Source of the DNA: an uncultured Neisseria sp.
GTDB taxonomy: Bacteria; Pseudomonadota; Gammaproteobacteria; Burkholderiales; Neisseriaceae
Direction: 5' to 3'
Length of the DNA stretch: 6,686 bases
Assembly (NCBI GenBank): GCA_937919795.1
Contig: CALFOA010000267.1
Coordinates: forward strand, 1 to 6,686
Position 1 is the stretch's first letter. Each line of letters opens with the position of its first letter. Position numbers and translations under genes: made by a program. Below, in pieces: positions 1 to 5,265 of this stretch. The notes under the pieces are model-generated. The model did no database searches, had not been told where the DNA came from, and saw only the letters and a program-made list of their open reading frames with translations.

Positions 1-606
1 GGAATGAACCACCGTCTCGCCGCCATCGTCGTCAACGGTCTGCTGGTCGCGCTGGCCGGCGTCGGCCTCGTCGGCTTCGACGTGGCCAGCGTCTTCGGCG
101 CTGGCCTTCAGGCCGAGCGCCGCCGGATCCGAACCGTCCGGTGCGAGGCCGTAAAGGGCGATCCCCACGCGCACCAAATCGTAATGGGTGGCCGGGTGCC
201 ACAGGGTGCCGGCCGAGTTCGCGAGGTGGCGCACCTCAAACGTGGCCCCGAGCCGCGCAGCGGCCACCGCTGCTTCCGCTTGTTGCACTTGCTCGGCCTG
301 TGCTTTTTGCTCGCGCTCTTGTTCCAGCACTTCGCAATCCATCACCCGCAAATCGTTATCGGCGGCGAACTCCATCAAAAAGCGGAACATCGCCGGATTG
401 ATCTGTTCCAGCTTTTTATCGACACCGACACAACGCACATTGTCGACCAAAATCGGACGCACCCATTCGTGGTAAGACAGGCGATTGCACTTATCAAAGG
501 AAGACAAAATGCCGCACAAACGCTCCGACCAATCGCTGGGGCGAAAGGTTTTGCCTTTACTGGTGGTGCCGTGAATGATGATTTCGTTGATATTGCAGAC
601 GAGCAT
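1..606 (-). CDS. DUF3579 family protein, 3' end missing or chimeric
   Basis: The frame opens at ATG 606-604 and runs without a stop through the window edge (202 codons). The start has a good ribosome site, AAGGA six bases upstream. Residues 3-95 look like the DUF3579 family of beta-proteobacteria, with a NEIIIHGTTSKGKTFRPSDW-like start, ERLCGIL, then WVRPILVDNVRCVGVDKKL and FLMEFAADNDLRV. The family has no established function and its members are small soluble proteins of about 100-130 residues. Residues 96-117 are rich in Glu, Gln and Ala and could be a short helical tail. From about residue 119 the protein stops looking like DUF3579 and matches alanine racemase, and G+C rises from about 50% to about 70%. 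I infer that the native gene ends near here and the rest is a foreign join. The DUF3579 call is firm; the real C-terminus is not visible. Confidence 0.75.
   Translation of the reverse strand, partial: MLVCNINEIIIHGTTSKGKTFRPSDWSERLCGILSSFDKCNRLSYHEWVRPILVDNVRCVGVDKKLEQINPAMFRFLMEFAADNDLRVMDCEVLEQEREQKAQAEQVQQAEAAVAAARLGATFEVRHLANSAGTLWHPATHYDLVRVGIALYGLAPDGSDPAALGLKASAEDAGHVEADEADAGQRDQQTVDDDGGETVVHS
84..106. repeat. 8-bp perfect inverted repeat, 7-base loop
   Basis: GGCCAGCG (84-91) is followed after seven bases by its exact reverse complement CGCTGGCC (99-106). It sits where the alanine racemase likeness stops. Left of it (1-83) the sequence is about 70% G+C and matches nothing I recognise. 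Read on the plus strand, 4-110 would encode a hydrophobic stretch (VVNGLLVALAGVGLVG) with G/C-rich third positions, which could be part of a membrane protein. A short foldback at a homology break is compatible with an inverted chimera, but with 70% G+C flanks a stem of this size could also arise by chance. Confidence 0.4.
107..255 (-). pseudogene. alanine racemase fragment, probably foreign sequence
   Basis: Residues 119-165 of the minus-strand frame include HLANSAGTLWHP and DLVRVGIALYGLAPDG, a characteristic block of the PLP enzyme alanine racemase (L-Ala to D-Ala for peptidoglycan). The Ser in NSAG (residue 131) fits the PLP-phosphate ligand and the Arg in VRVGIALYG (residue 146) fits the one facing the pyridine nitrogen. 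The catalytic Lys and Tyr regions are absent. Wording and codon use (almost all G or C third bases) resemble high-G+C actinobacterial enzymes rather than the neisserial enzyme. Likeness to racemase ends near position 107, where a foldback hairpin lies. It is only a piece, not a functional gene. I infer a chimeric assembly or library join; a genuine rearrangement is the alternative. Both boundaries are approximate. Confidence 0.6.
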
Positions 607-626
607 ATTCAATCCTTAATCGGCCA

Positions 627-687
627 CGCCGAATCTGTAATGATAAACACTAGCGATTATACCCGAAGCCGCCGCCGAATCTGTAAT
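627..687. repeat. 15-bp direct repeat, 46-bp period, flanking the DUF3579 -10
   Basis: CGCCGAATCTGTAAT occurs at 627-641 and again, identically, at 673-687. On the minus strand this reads ATTACAGATTCGGCG. The copies bracket the TATAAT at 656-661, an arrangement expected for a regulator's paired operators. A remnant of a 46-bp tandem duplication would also explain it, although the rest of the two units has diverged. Confidence 0.55.
656..686 (-). promoter_or_regulatory. sigma-70-like promoter of the DUF3579 gene
   Basis: On the minus strand a perfect TATAAT lies at 661-656. A weak -35 candidate, TTACAG (686-681), is 19 bp upstream. Transcription would start near 649 and give a leader of about 43 bases before the ATG at 606. 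The -10 is convincing; the -35 is poor, so an activator may be needed. One copy of a 15-bp repeat covers the -35 side and the second lies in the leader. Confidence 0.5.
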
Positions 688-727
688 TTTCTTATATAGC
701 GGGCGGTTTGCCGCGCTCGGCGGTCGG

Positions 728-819
728 CCATGCCTGTCTGAAAAAATCGGAGTCTTGCCACTTATTATCATGATGATAAAACCGGCGCTGCCTAGCTTGT
801 TTGTTTCAGACAGGCATGG
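728..819. repeat. Widely spaced inverted pair of uptake sequences (TG-wadDUS)
   Basis: TGCCTGTCTGAA lies at 731-742 on the plus strand and its reverse complement at 805-816. The match extends to perfect 16-base arms (728-743 and 804-819), separated by 60 bases. Uptake sequences are the 12-mers recognised during natural transformation in Neisseriaceae. Close inverted pairs often act as terminators, but this loop is long and no obvious T-run follows, and the pair lies between two divergently transcribed genes. A terminator role is therefore unlikely here. The loop contains a second, smaller inverted repeat. Confidence 0.85.
765..779. repeat. 15-bp perfect inverted repeat TTATCAT-G-ATGATAA
   Basis: TTATCAT (765-771) and ATGATAA (773-779) are exact reverse complements around one central base, in the loop between the two uptake sequences. 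A 7-1-7 layout suits a dimeric DNA-binding protein. The half-sites are in the opposite order to the Fur 7-1-7 motif (TGATAAT-N-ATTATCA), so I do not call a Fur box. No promoter can be tied to it. Confidence 0.4.
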
Positions 820-994
820 TGTTTTCCCAAACTCCAAAGTCTTTAAACAGCCATACGGCTTGGTTTAACTACCCAGCCAAGTATGCACTCTCGACTCAAA
901 CCACAAAAATAAGCATTTAATATCTTAAAAACCATTATATAAAAATATTATTCCAATAATTTACACCAAAAGAGAACACCGCTGTTTTAACGTA

Positions 995-1051
995 AAATTG
1001 TCTACAATTTATTTTACAAATAAAACACAATAAGTTAAATTGTCGACAAAT
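995..1051. promoter_or_regulatory. Paired dyad operators upstream of glnK
   Basis: AAATTGTCTACAATTT (995-1010) is a 7-2-7 inverted repeat. AAATTGTCGACAAAT (1037-1051) shares nearly all of it and contains the perfect palindrome TTGTCGACAA at 1040-1049. The copies start exactly 42 bp apart, four helical turns, so a bound protein would face the same side. TTGT-N2-ACAA resembles sites of GntR/FadR-type regulators; this is an analogy, not an identification. A further palindrome, CTGTTAACAG, sits at 1060-1069. The surrounding 890-1070 is strongly AT-rich, unlike the genes around it. Confidence 0.5.
1013..1041 (+). promoter_or_regulatory. Candidate sigma-70 promoter of glnK-amtB
   Basis: TTTACA (1013-1018) and TAAATT (1036-1041) are separated by 17 bp and match the -35 and -10 consensus at 5/6 and 4/6 positions. 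The downstream dyad overlaps the -10 and start region, and the upstream dyad lies just before the -35. The predicted leader is about 90 bases. An alternative -10 is TACAAT at 1003-1008 inside the first dyad, but it lacks a good -35. I see no sigma-54 element (TGGCAC-N5-TTGC) in this region. Confidence 0.35.
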
Positions 1052-1102
1052 AGCTTAAACTGTTAACAGACAACCCAGCCAGCAAACCAAAGTAGCCGAT
1101 AA

Positions 1103-1477
<375 letters not shown>

Positions 1478-1521
1478 GTTTTACAGCCTACTTAAGTGAT
1501 AAGAAAAATCAGGAATCCATC

Positions 1522-2847
1522 ATGAACGCCCTACGATTAAAACACACCGCTCCCATCGTGTTCACTCTCTCCCCCGCCCTCTGTTTCGCCGCCGGTACCG
1601 AAAGCTGGTGGCAGCCGTTTTCCGCCATCGATTCCGGCGATACCGCCTGGGTGATGGTCTCCGCCGTACTGGTGCTGTTTATGACCATCCCCGGCCTTGC
1701 ACTGTTTTACGGCGGTATGGTGCGTAAGAAAAACCTGCTCTCCACCATGATGCACAGCTTTGCTGCCACCGCTTTGGTGAGCATTTTGTGGGTGGTGTGC
1801 GGTTATTCGCTGGCGTTTACCCCCGGCAACGCCCTGATTGGCGGCCTCGACCGCCTGTTTCTCAATGGCATGGGCTTGGATTTGCATCAAAAAACGGTGA
1901 CCGTCGCGCCCAATGCAGGCAGCATTCCGGAAATGGTGTTTATGCTATTCCAGATGACGTTTGCCATCATTTCCACCGCCATCATTACCGGCGCGTTTGC
2001 CGAGCGAATGAAGTTTTCCGCCATGATGCTGTTTTCCGGCTTATGGATGCTGCTGGTGTATGTGCCTTCCGCGCATTGGGTGTGGGGAGGCGGTTTTATG
2101 GCGGCCAACGGCGTGTTCGATTACGCGGGCGGCACGGTGGTGCACATCAACGCCGGTATCGCCGCGTTGGTGGCGGCGCTGATGGTCGGCAAACGGGTGG
2201 GCTACGGCAAAGAAGCGATGCCGCCGCACAATATGGCGCTCACCCTCACCGGCGCGGCAATGTTGTGGGTGGGCTGGTTCGGCTTTAACGCCGGCTCCGC
2301 GATGGCGGCCAATGCTTCCGCCGGCATGGCGATGGCGGTTACTCAAATTTCAGCCGCTGCCGGTGCCTTGAGCTGGTTGGTGTGCGAAAAACTGGCAGGT
2401 CACCGCCCTTCCGCATTAGGTTTGGCTTCCGGCGCGGTAGCAGGCTTGGTCGGCATCACCCCGGCGGCCGGCTTCGTCGCCCCCAGCGGTGCGCTGGCCA
2501 TCGGTATCCTCACCGCCATCGCCTGCTATTTCTCAGCGGTGATTCTGAAACGCAAACTGGGCTACGACGATAGCCTCGACGCCTTCGGTATCCACGGTTT
2601 CGGTGGTTTAGTCGGCGCCATCCTCACCGGCGTGTTCTTCAGTAATCCGGTGTTTGGCGGTGAAGCGAGCATCGGCAGCCAATTGCTGATTCAAACCAAA
2701 GAAGCGCTCACCACCGTGGCCTACAGCGCAGTTGCCAGCTTTTTGATTCTGAAAGTCGTGAGCGTGATTTGCGGCGGCTTGCGAGTAGAAAAAGACGTGG
2801 AACGCGAAGGTTTGGATTTGAATATTCATGGTGAGCGGGTGGAATAA
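1522..2847 (+). CDS. amtB: Ammonium channel AmtB
   Basis: A 441-residue inner-membrane protein of the Amt/Mep/Rh family that takes up ammonium as a trimer. A cleavable signal peptide is visible at about residues 1-24, followed by roughly eleven hydrophobic segments. All landmark residues of E. coli AmtB appear at a constant offset of 40: Phe147 and Phe255 of the gate (F107, F215), Trp188 and Ser259 of the ammonium site (W148, S219), Asp200 (D160), and the twin pore histidines His208 in GGTVVHINAG and His358 in FGIHGFGG (H168, H318). The cytoplasmic tail GLRV...EREGLDLNIHGE (residues 419-438) is the conserved part contacted by GlnK. The start has AGGA seven bases upstream. It is the second gene of the glnK-amtB operon and is complete. 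An uptake-sequence hairpin follows 28 bases after the stop. Confidence 0.96.
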   Translation: MNALRLKHTAPIVFTLSPALCFAAGTESWWQPFSAIDSGDTAWVMVSAVLVLFMTIPGLALFYGGMVRKKNLLSTMMHSFAATALVSILWVVCGYSLAFTPGNALIGGLDRLFLNGMGLDLHQKTVTVAPNAGSIPEMVFMLFQMTFAIISTAIITGAFAERMKFSAMMLFSGLWMLLVYVPSAHWVWGGGFMAANGVFDYAGGTVVHINAGIAALVAALMVGKRVGYGKEAMPPHNMALTLTGAAMLWVGWFGFNAGSAMAANASAGMAMAVTQISAAAGALSWLVCEKLAGHRPSALGLASGAVAGLVGITPAAGFVAPSGALAIGILTAIACYFSAVILKRKLGYDDSLDAFGIHGFGGLVGAILTGVFFSNPVFGGEASIGSQLLIQTKEALTTVAYSAVASFLILKVVSVICGGLRVEKDVEREGLDLNIHGERVE

Positions 2848-2875
2848 ATCAGCGCTCCGCTATAGTGGTTTAAAT

Positions 2876-2909
2876 AATGCCTGTCTGAAAACAGTTTCAG
2901 ACAGGCATT
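2876..2909 (+). terminator. Uptake-sequence hairpin after amtB, probable terminator
   Basis: Two uptake sequences in inverted order (2878-2889 plus strand; 2896-2907 minus strand) form perfect 15-base arms at 2876-2890 and 2895-2909 with the loop ACAG. Paired uptake sequences downstream of genes commonly serve as Rho-independent terminators in Neisseria. The T-tract is weak (TTGTCAAAATT), so termination may be partial. The right arm touches the first bases of the phoU Pho box. Confidence 0.75.
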
Positions 2910-2941
2910 GTCAAAATTCTGTCATCAAAAGTCTTTATGAT
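2908..2941 (+). promoter_or_regulatory. Pho box and -10 of phoU
   Basis: TTGTCAAAATTCTGTCAT (2908-2925) matches the E. coli Pho box consensus (two CTGTCAT repeats 11 bp apart) at 15 of 18 positions; the second repeat is perfect. Exactly 10 bp after it lies TATGAT (2936-2941), one base from the -10 consensus. That is the spacing seen in E. coli phoA and pstS, where PhoB replaces -35 contacts. Transcription would start near 2948, downstream of an in-frame ATG at 2937, which argues for the phoU start at 2976. Confidence 0.6.
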
Positions 2942-2975
2942 GGCGCGCATCCCCTTCAACCAGCGGAATCCTACT

Positions 2976-3677
2976 ATGCTCGAACATATCTCCTCACACT
3001 TCAACCAAGAGCTGGAAGACGTTCGCACCGATGTGATGCGGATGGGCGGCTTGGTCGAACACCAATTGCAAACCCTGCTTAAAGCCCTGGCGAGCGCCGA
3101 CGCCTTGAATCTCACGGCCGTGATCGACGGCGACAGCGCCATCAACAAACTAGAAGTGGCGATTGACGATGCCTGCCAAACCATCATCGCTCGCCGCCAA
3201 CCCGCCGCCGGTGATTTGCGCTTTGTGCTCACCGTTACCCGGATTATTGTCGATTTAGAGCGGATGGGCGACGAGTTGAAAAAAACCGCGCTGCTGGCGC
3301 ACGAGTTGTGCAGCCATAATAAGGTGAACGCCACCCAGTTATACGACACCCACCGGCTGGCCGAGATGACGGTGCCGATGATACGCCGCGCGCTGGACGC
3401 CTTTGCCCGCCTCGATTCCGGCGCGGTAATCGAGCTGAACGAAGCCGACCGCAAACTCGATACCGACTACCGAAACCAGTCGCGCATGTTGGCCACTTAT
3501 ATGATGGAAGAACCGCGCAACATCAGCGCGTTTATCGACATCATGATGATGAACAAAGCGATCGAGCGCATCGGCGACCATGCGAAAAACATCAGCGAAC
3601 ACGTGGTTTATCTGGTGCGCGGCATCGATATCCGACACCAGCCGTTGGAGCGGATTGAAGAAAACTTAAAGGGATAA
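2976..3677 (+). CDS. phoU: Phosphate signalling regulator PhoU
   Basis: A 233-residue, all-helical cytoplasmic protein made of two PhoU repeats; E. coli PhoU has 241 residues. PhoU links the Pst transporter to the sensor kinase PhoR and keeps the Pho response off when phosphate is sufficient. The start MLEHISSHFNQELEDVR is typical of the family. The metal-binding E(D)xxxD motifs are seen as E95RMGDE in the first repeat and E197RIGDHAKN in the second, followed by ISEHVVYLVRG. I chose ATG 2976 because the earlier ATG at 2937 would add 13 atypical residues, lacks a ribosome site and lies upstream of the predicted transcription start; CGGAA precedes 2976 at a workable distance. The gene has its own Pho box and terminator and precedes pstS, unlike the E. 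coli order with phoU last. Confidence 0.93.
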   Translation: MLEHISSHFNQELEDVRTDVMRMGGLVEHQLQTLLKALASADALNLTAVIDGDSAINKLEVAIDDACQTIIARRQPAAGDLRFVLTVTRIIVDLERMGDELKKTALLAHELCSHNKVNATQLYDTHRLAEMTVPMIRRALDAFARLDSGAVIELNEADRKLDTDYRNQSRMLATYMMEEPRNISAFIDIMMMNKAIERIGDHAKNISEHVVYLVRGIDIRHQPLERIEENLKG

Positions 3678-3684
3678 CAGCAAA

Positions 3685-3696
3685 TGCCTGTCTGAA
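3685..3696 (+). repeat. Extra uptake sequence (TG-wadDUS) beside the phoU terminator
   Basis: A full TGCCTGTCTGAA lies 4 bases before the terminator stem, whose left arm begins with another copy in the same orientation (3701-3712). This gives two direct copies and one inverted copy within 48 bases. Either direct copy could pair with the inverted one, so two mutually exclusive hairpins are possible; the inner one is closer and carries longer arms. Confidence 0.9.
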
Positions 3697-3697
3697 T

Positions 3698-3739
3698 AAA
3701 TGCCTGTCTGAATCATTTTTTTCAGACAGGCATTTTTTT
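3698..3739 (+). terminator. Strong Rho-independent terminator of phoU (uptake-sequence stem)
   Basis: Perfect 15-base arms at 3698-3712 and 3721-3735, each built on TGCCTGTCTGAA, enclose an eight-base loop. The right arm runs into seven consecutive T residues (3733-3739). It begins 20 bases after the phoU stop and separates phoU from the pstS promoter. Confidence 0.88.
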
Positions 3740-3765
3740 AACCAAACGGTCACTTTTCCCATTTC

Positions 3766-3799
3766 TTGTCATACAACTGAAACATTAGCCTTTTAAACT
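3766..3799 (+). promoter_or_regulatory. Pho box and -10 of pstS
   Basis: TTGTCATACAACTGAAAC (3766-3783) matches the 18-bp Pho box consensus at 14 positions; the first repeat is nearly perfect and the second is weak. TAAACT (3794-3799; 4/6) follows after exactly 10 bp, the same geometry as the phoU promoter here and as in E. coli phoA and pstS. It implies PhoB activation of pstS during phosphate limitation. No phoB or phoR gene is in the window. Confidence 0.5.
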
Positions 3800-3838
3800 G
3801 CCTGTTATCAAGCTTATCCACTGAAAGAGAACACACTG

Positions 3839-4948
3839 ATGAACATTCGTACCTTGAGCGCTTTGATTATCACCACTTTTTCCTTAGCCGCATGCGGCGG
3901 TTCCGACGGTAAACCGCCGCAAGCGGCGCAACAACAAAACACCGGCAATGCCGCTACTGCCAACGAAAAAGTAGGACTGGATCTCACCGGTGCCGGTGCC
4001 TCCTTCCCGCAGCCGATTTATGTGCAGTGGGCGCAGGCTTATCAGGCGGCCGCCGGTGGCCGGGTGAACTATCAATCCATCGGCTCTTCCGGCGGGGTCA
4101 AACAGATTGGTGCGAAAACGGTTGATTTCGGCGCATCGGATGCCCCGTTAAGCGCTGAAGAGTTGGAAAAACAAGGTTTGGTGCAATTCCCCACCGTGAT
4201 CGGCGGCGTGGTGCCGGTGGTGAATGTGGAAGGCATACAACCCGGCCAACTGAAGCTCACCGGCGAAGTGTTGGCGGAAATTTATCTGGGCACCATCAAA
4301 AAATGGAACGACCCGAAAATCACCGCGCTGAATGCAGGCGTAACCCTGCCGGATGCGCCGATTTCCACCGTGTTCCGTTCCGACGGCTCGGGTACCAGCT
4401 TTATTTTCACCACTTATCTGAGCCAGGTTTCCAGCGCTTGGAAGGATAAAGTGGGCGCCGCCAATACGGTGAAATGGCCGACCGCCAATTCGGGCGCCGC
4501 CGGCAAAGGCAACGAGGGCGTTTCTACTTATGTTAAGCGGGTGAAAAACTCAATCGGTTATGTGGAATACGCTTATGCCAAACAAAACAGCATGGCGCAT
4601 GTTCAAATGCAAAATCAGGCCGGCCAGTTTGTACAACCTTCGCAGGAAAGTTTCGCCGCCGCTGCGGATGTGGACTGGAGCAAAGTACCGGGCTTCAGCT
4701 TGGTGCTGACCAACCAGCCGTCTGAAAAAGCCTGGCCGTTGGCTGCCGCCACCTTCATTCTGATGCACAAAAAAGCGGATGATGCGGCCAAAGCCAAAGC
4801 CGCGCTGAGCTTCTTCGATTGGGCTTATCAAAACGGTGACGACGCGGCAGCCAAGCTGGATTATGTGCCGCTGCCGGCCAAGGTGAAAGATTTGGTACGC
4901 AACGAATGGAAAACCATCACCGATGCCAACGGTGCGCCGGTTTTCTAA
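3839..4948 (+). CDS. pstS: Phosphate-binding lipoprotein PstS
   Basis: A 369-residue periplasmic phosphate receptor of the PstSCAB ABC importer. The signal peptide ends in a lipobox, LAAC, with Cys19 as the lipidation site, so the protein is probably membrane-anchored; E. coli PstS is not lipidated. Residues 20-45 form a flexible Gln/Ala/Asn linker. Phosphate ligands of E. coli PstS are matched at a constant offset of 45: Ser55-Phe56 in GAGASFPQP, Ser83 in GSSGG, Asp101 in DFGASDAPLS, Arg180, Ser184, Gly185 and Thr186 in RSDGSGT. Thr10 of E. coli is Ser here, as in many homologues. AAAGAGA before ATG 3839 gives a weak ribosome site. A Pho box drives it. A 317-base gap with a REP-like structure separates it from pstC. 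The gene contains a GCCGTCTGAA 10-mer at 4717-4726. Confidence 0.96.
   Translation: MNIRTLSALIITTFSLAACGGSDGKPPQAAQQQNTGNAATANEKVGLDLTGAGASFPQPIYVQWAQAYQAAAGGRVNYQSIGSSGGVKQIGAKTVDFGASDAPLSAEELEKQGLVQFPTVIGGVVPVVNVEGIQPGQLKLTGEVLAEIYLGTIKKWNDPKITALNAGVTLPDAPISTVFRSDGSGTSFIFTTYLSQVSSAWKDKVGAANTVKWPTANSGAAGKGNEGVSTYVKRVKNSIGYVEYAYAKQNSMAHVQMQNQAGQFVQPSQESFAAAADVDWSKVPGFSLVLTNQPSEKAWPLAAATFILMHKKADDAAKAKAALSFFDWAYQNGDDAAAKLDYVPLPAKVKDLVRNEWKTITDANGAPVF
4717..4726 (+). repeat. Canonical neisserial uptake core GCCGTCTGAA inside pstS
   Basis: This 10-mer is the core used by meningococcus and gonococcus, differing at two positions from the matching part of the dialect used elsewhere in this window. 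It is the only copy here and lies in coding sequence (PSEK). It could be chance, or a trace of DNA from a relative with the other dialect. Confidence 0.6.
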
Positions 4949-5025
4949 GACTAGGGATAAGTGTTTTGAAATCTTTACAACATTGTGTGTTCACCTCAAT
5001 GACTGTTAGAGATACCAGAAACATA

Positions 5026-5142
5026 TTCCCCGTCCCGCTGGCGGGAAGGGGTTAGGGGAAGGGTGGCTGCTTGAATGAAAAGAAAGATCAATTCAGAAGC
5101 CAAACACCCCATCCTAACCTTTCCCCGCGAAGGCGGGGGAAG
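5026..5142. repeat. REP-like inverted pair in the pstS-pstC gap
   Basis: Two related sequences of about 50 bases face each other: 5026-5076 and the reverse complement of 5091-5142. Both contain TTCCCC, a small GC hairpin, GGTTAGG and a GGCT-rich end. The left mini-hairpin pairs CCCGC (5034-5038) with GCGGG (5041-5045) plus CCCC/GGGG outside; the right pairs CCCCGC (5123-5128) with GCGGGG (5133-5138). The whole could fold into one long imperfect stem. The layout resembles REP/BIME elements, which in malE-malF protect the upstream message. Elsewhere in the 4949-5265 gap I see no gene and no convincing promoter, only one uptake sequence. Confidence 0.7.
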
Positions 5143-5213
5143 AAACAAGCTGCTGAAAACCCAAATCGTCTCAAAATAAGCTTGTACATATTTCTGCAAA
5201 GTGAAAAAAGACT

Positions 5214-5225
5214 TTCAGACAGGCA
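5214..5225 (-). repeat. Single uptake sequence (TG-wadDUS) before pstC
   Basis: TTCAGACAGGCA is the reverse complement of TGCCTGTCTGAA. It is the only unpaired copy of the dialect in the window, 40 bases upstream of the pstC start. With no partner nearby it is not a terminator. Confidence 0.9.
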
Positions 5226-5265
5226 TTCTTCCCCCGCTATTTTCATCTGATTCGGAAAGCGTGTA

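Noticed and set aside
4..699. Long open frame on the plus strand over the DUF3579 region
   Set aside because: It is in codon register opposite the DUF3579 frame, which has clear family motifs, a ribosome site and a -10 box. The plus frame shows no family likeness, although its first 35 codons may be coding in the foreign segment.
765..779. Fur box
   Set aside because: The half-sites are in the reverse order to the Fur 7-1-7 motif, and no iron-related gene is near.
616..837. 73-residue minus-strand frame upstream of DUF3579
   Set aside because: It crosses two uptake sequences, the direct repeats and the DUF3579 promoter, and has no recognisable motif.
969..979. AAAGAGAACAC shared with the pstS leader (3824-3834)
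   Set aside because: An 11-base match between two places is expected by chance in a window of this size, and the two contexts differ.
2937..2975. Earlier phoU start at ATG 2937
   Set aside because: No ribosome site, atypical 13-residue extension, and the ATG lies in the predicted -10 hexamer (2936-2941).
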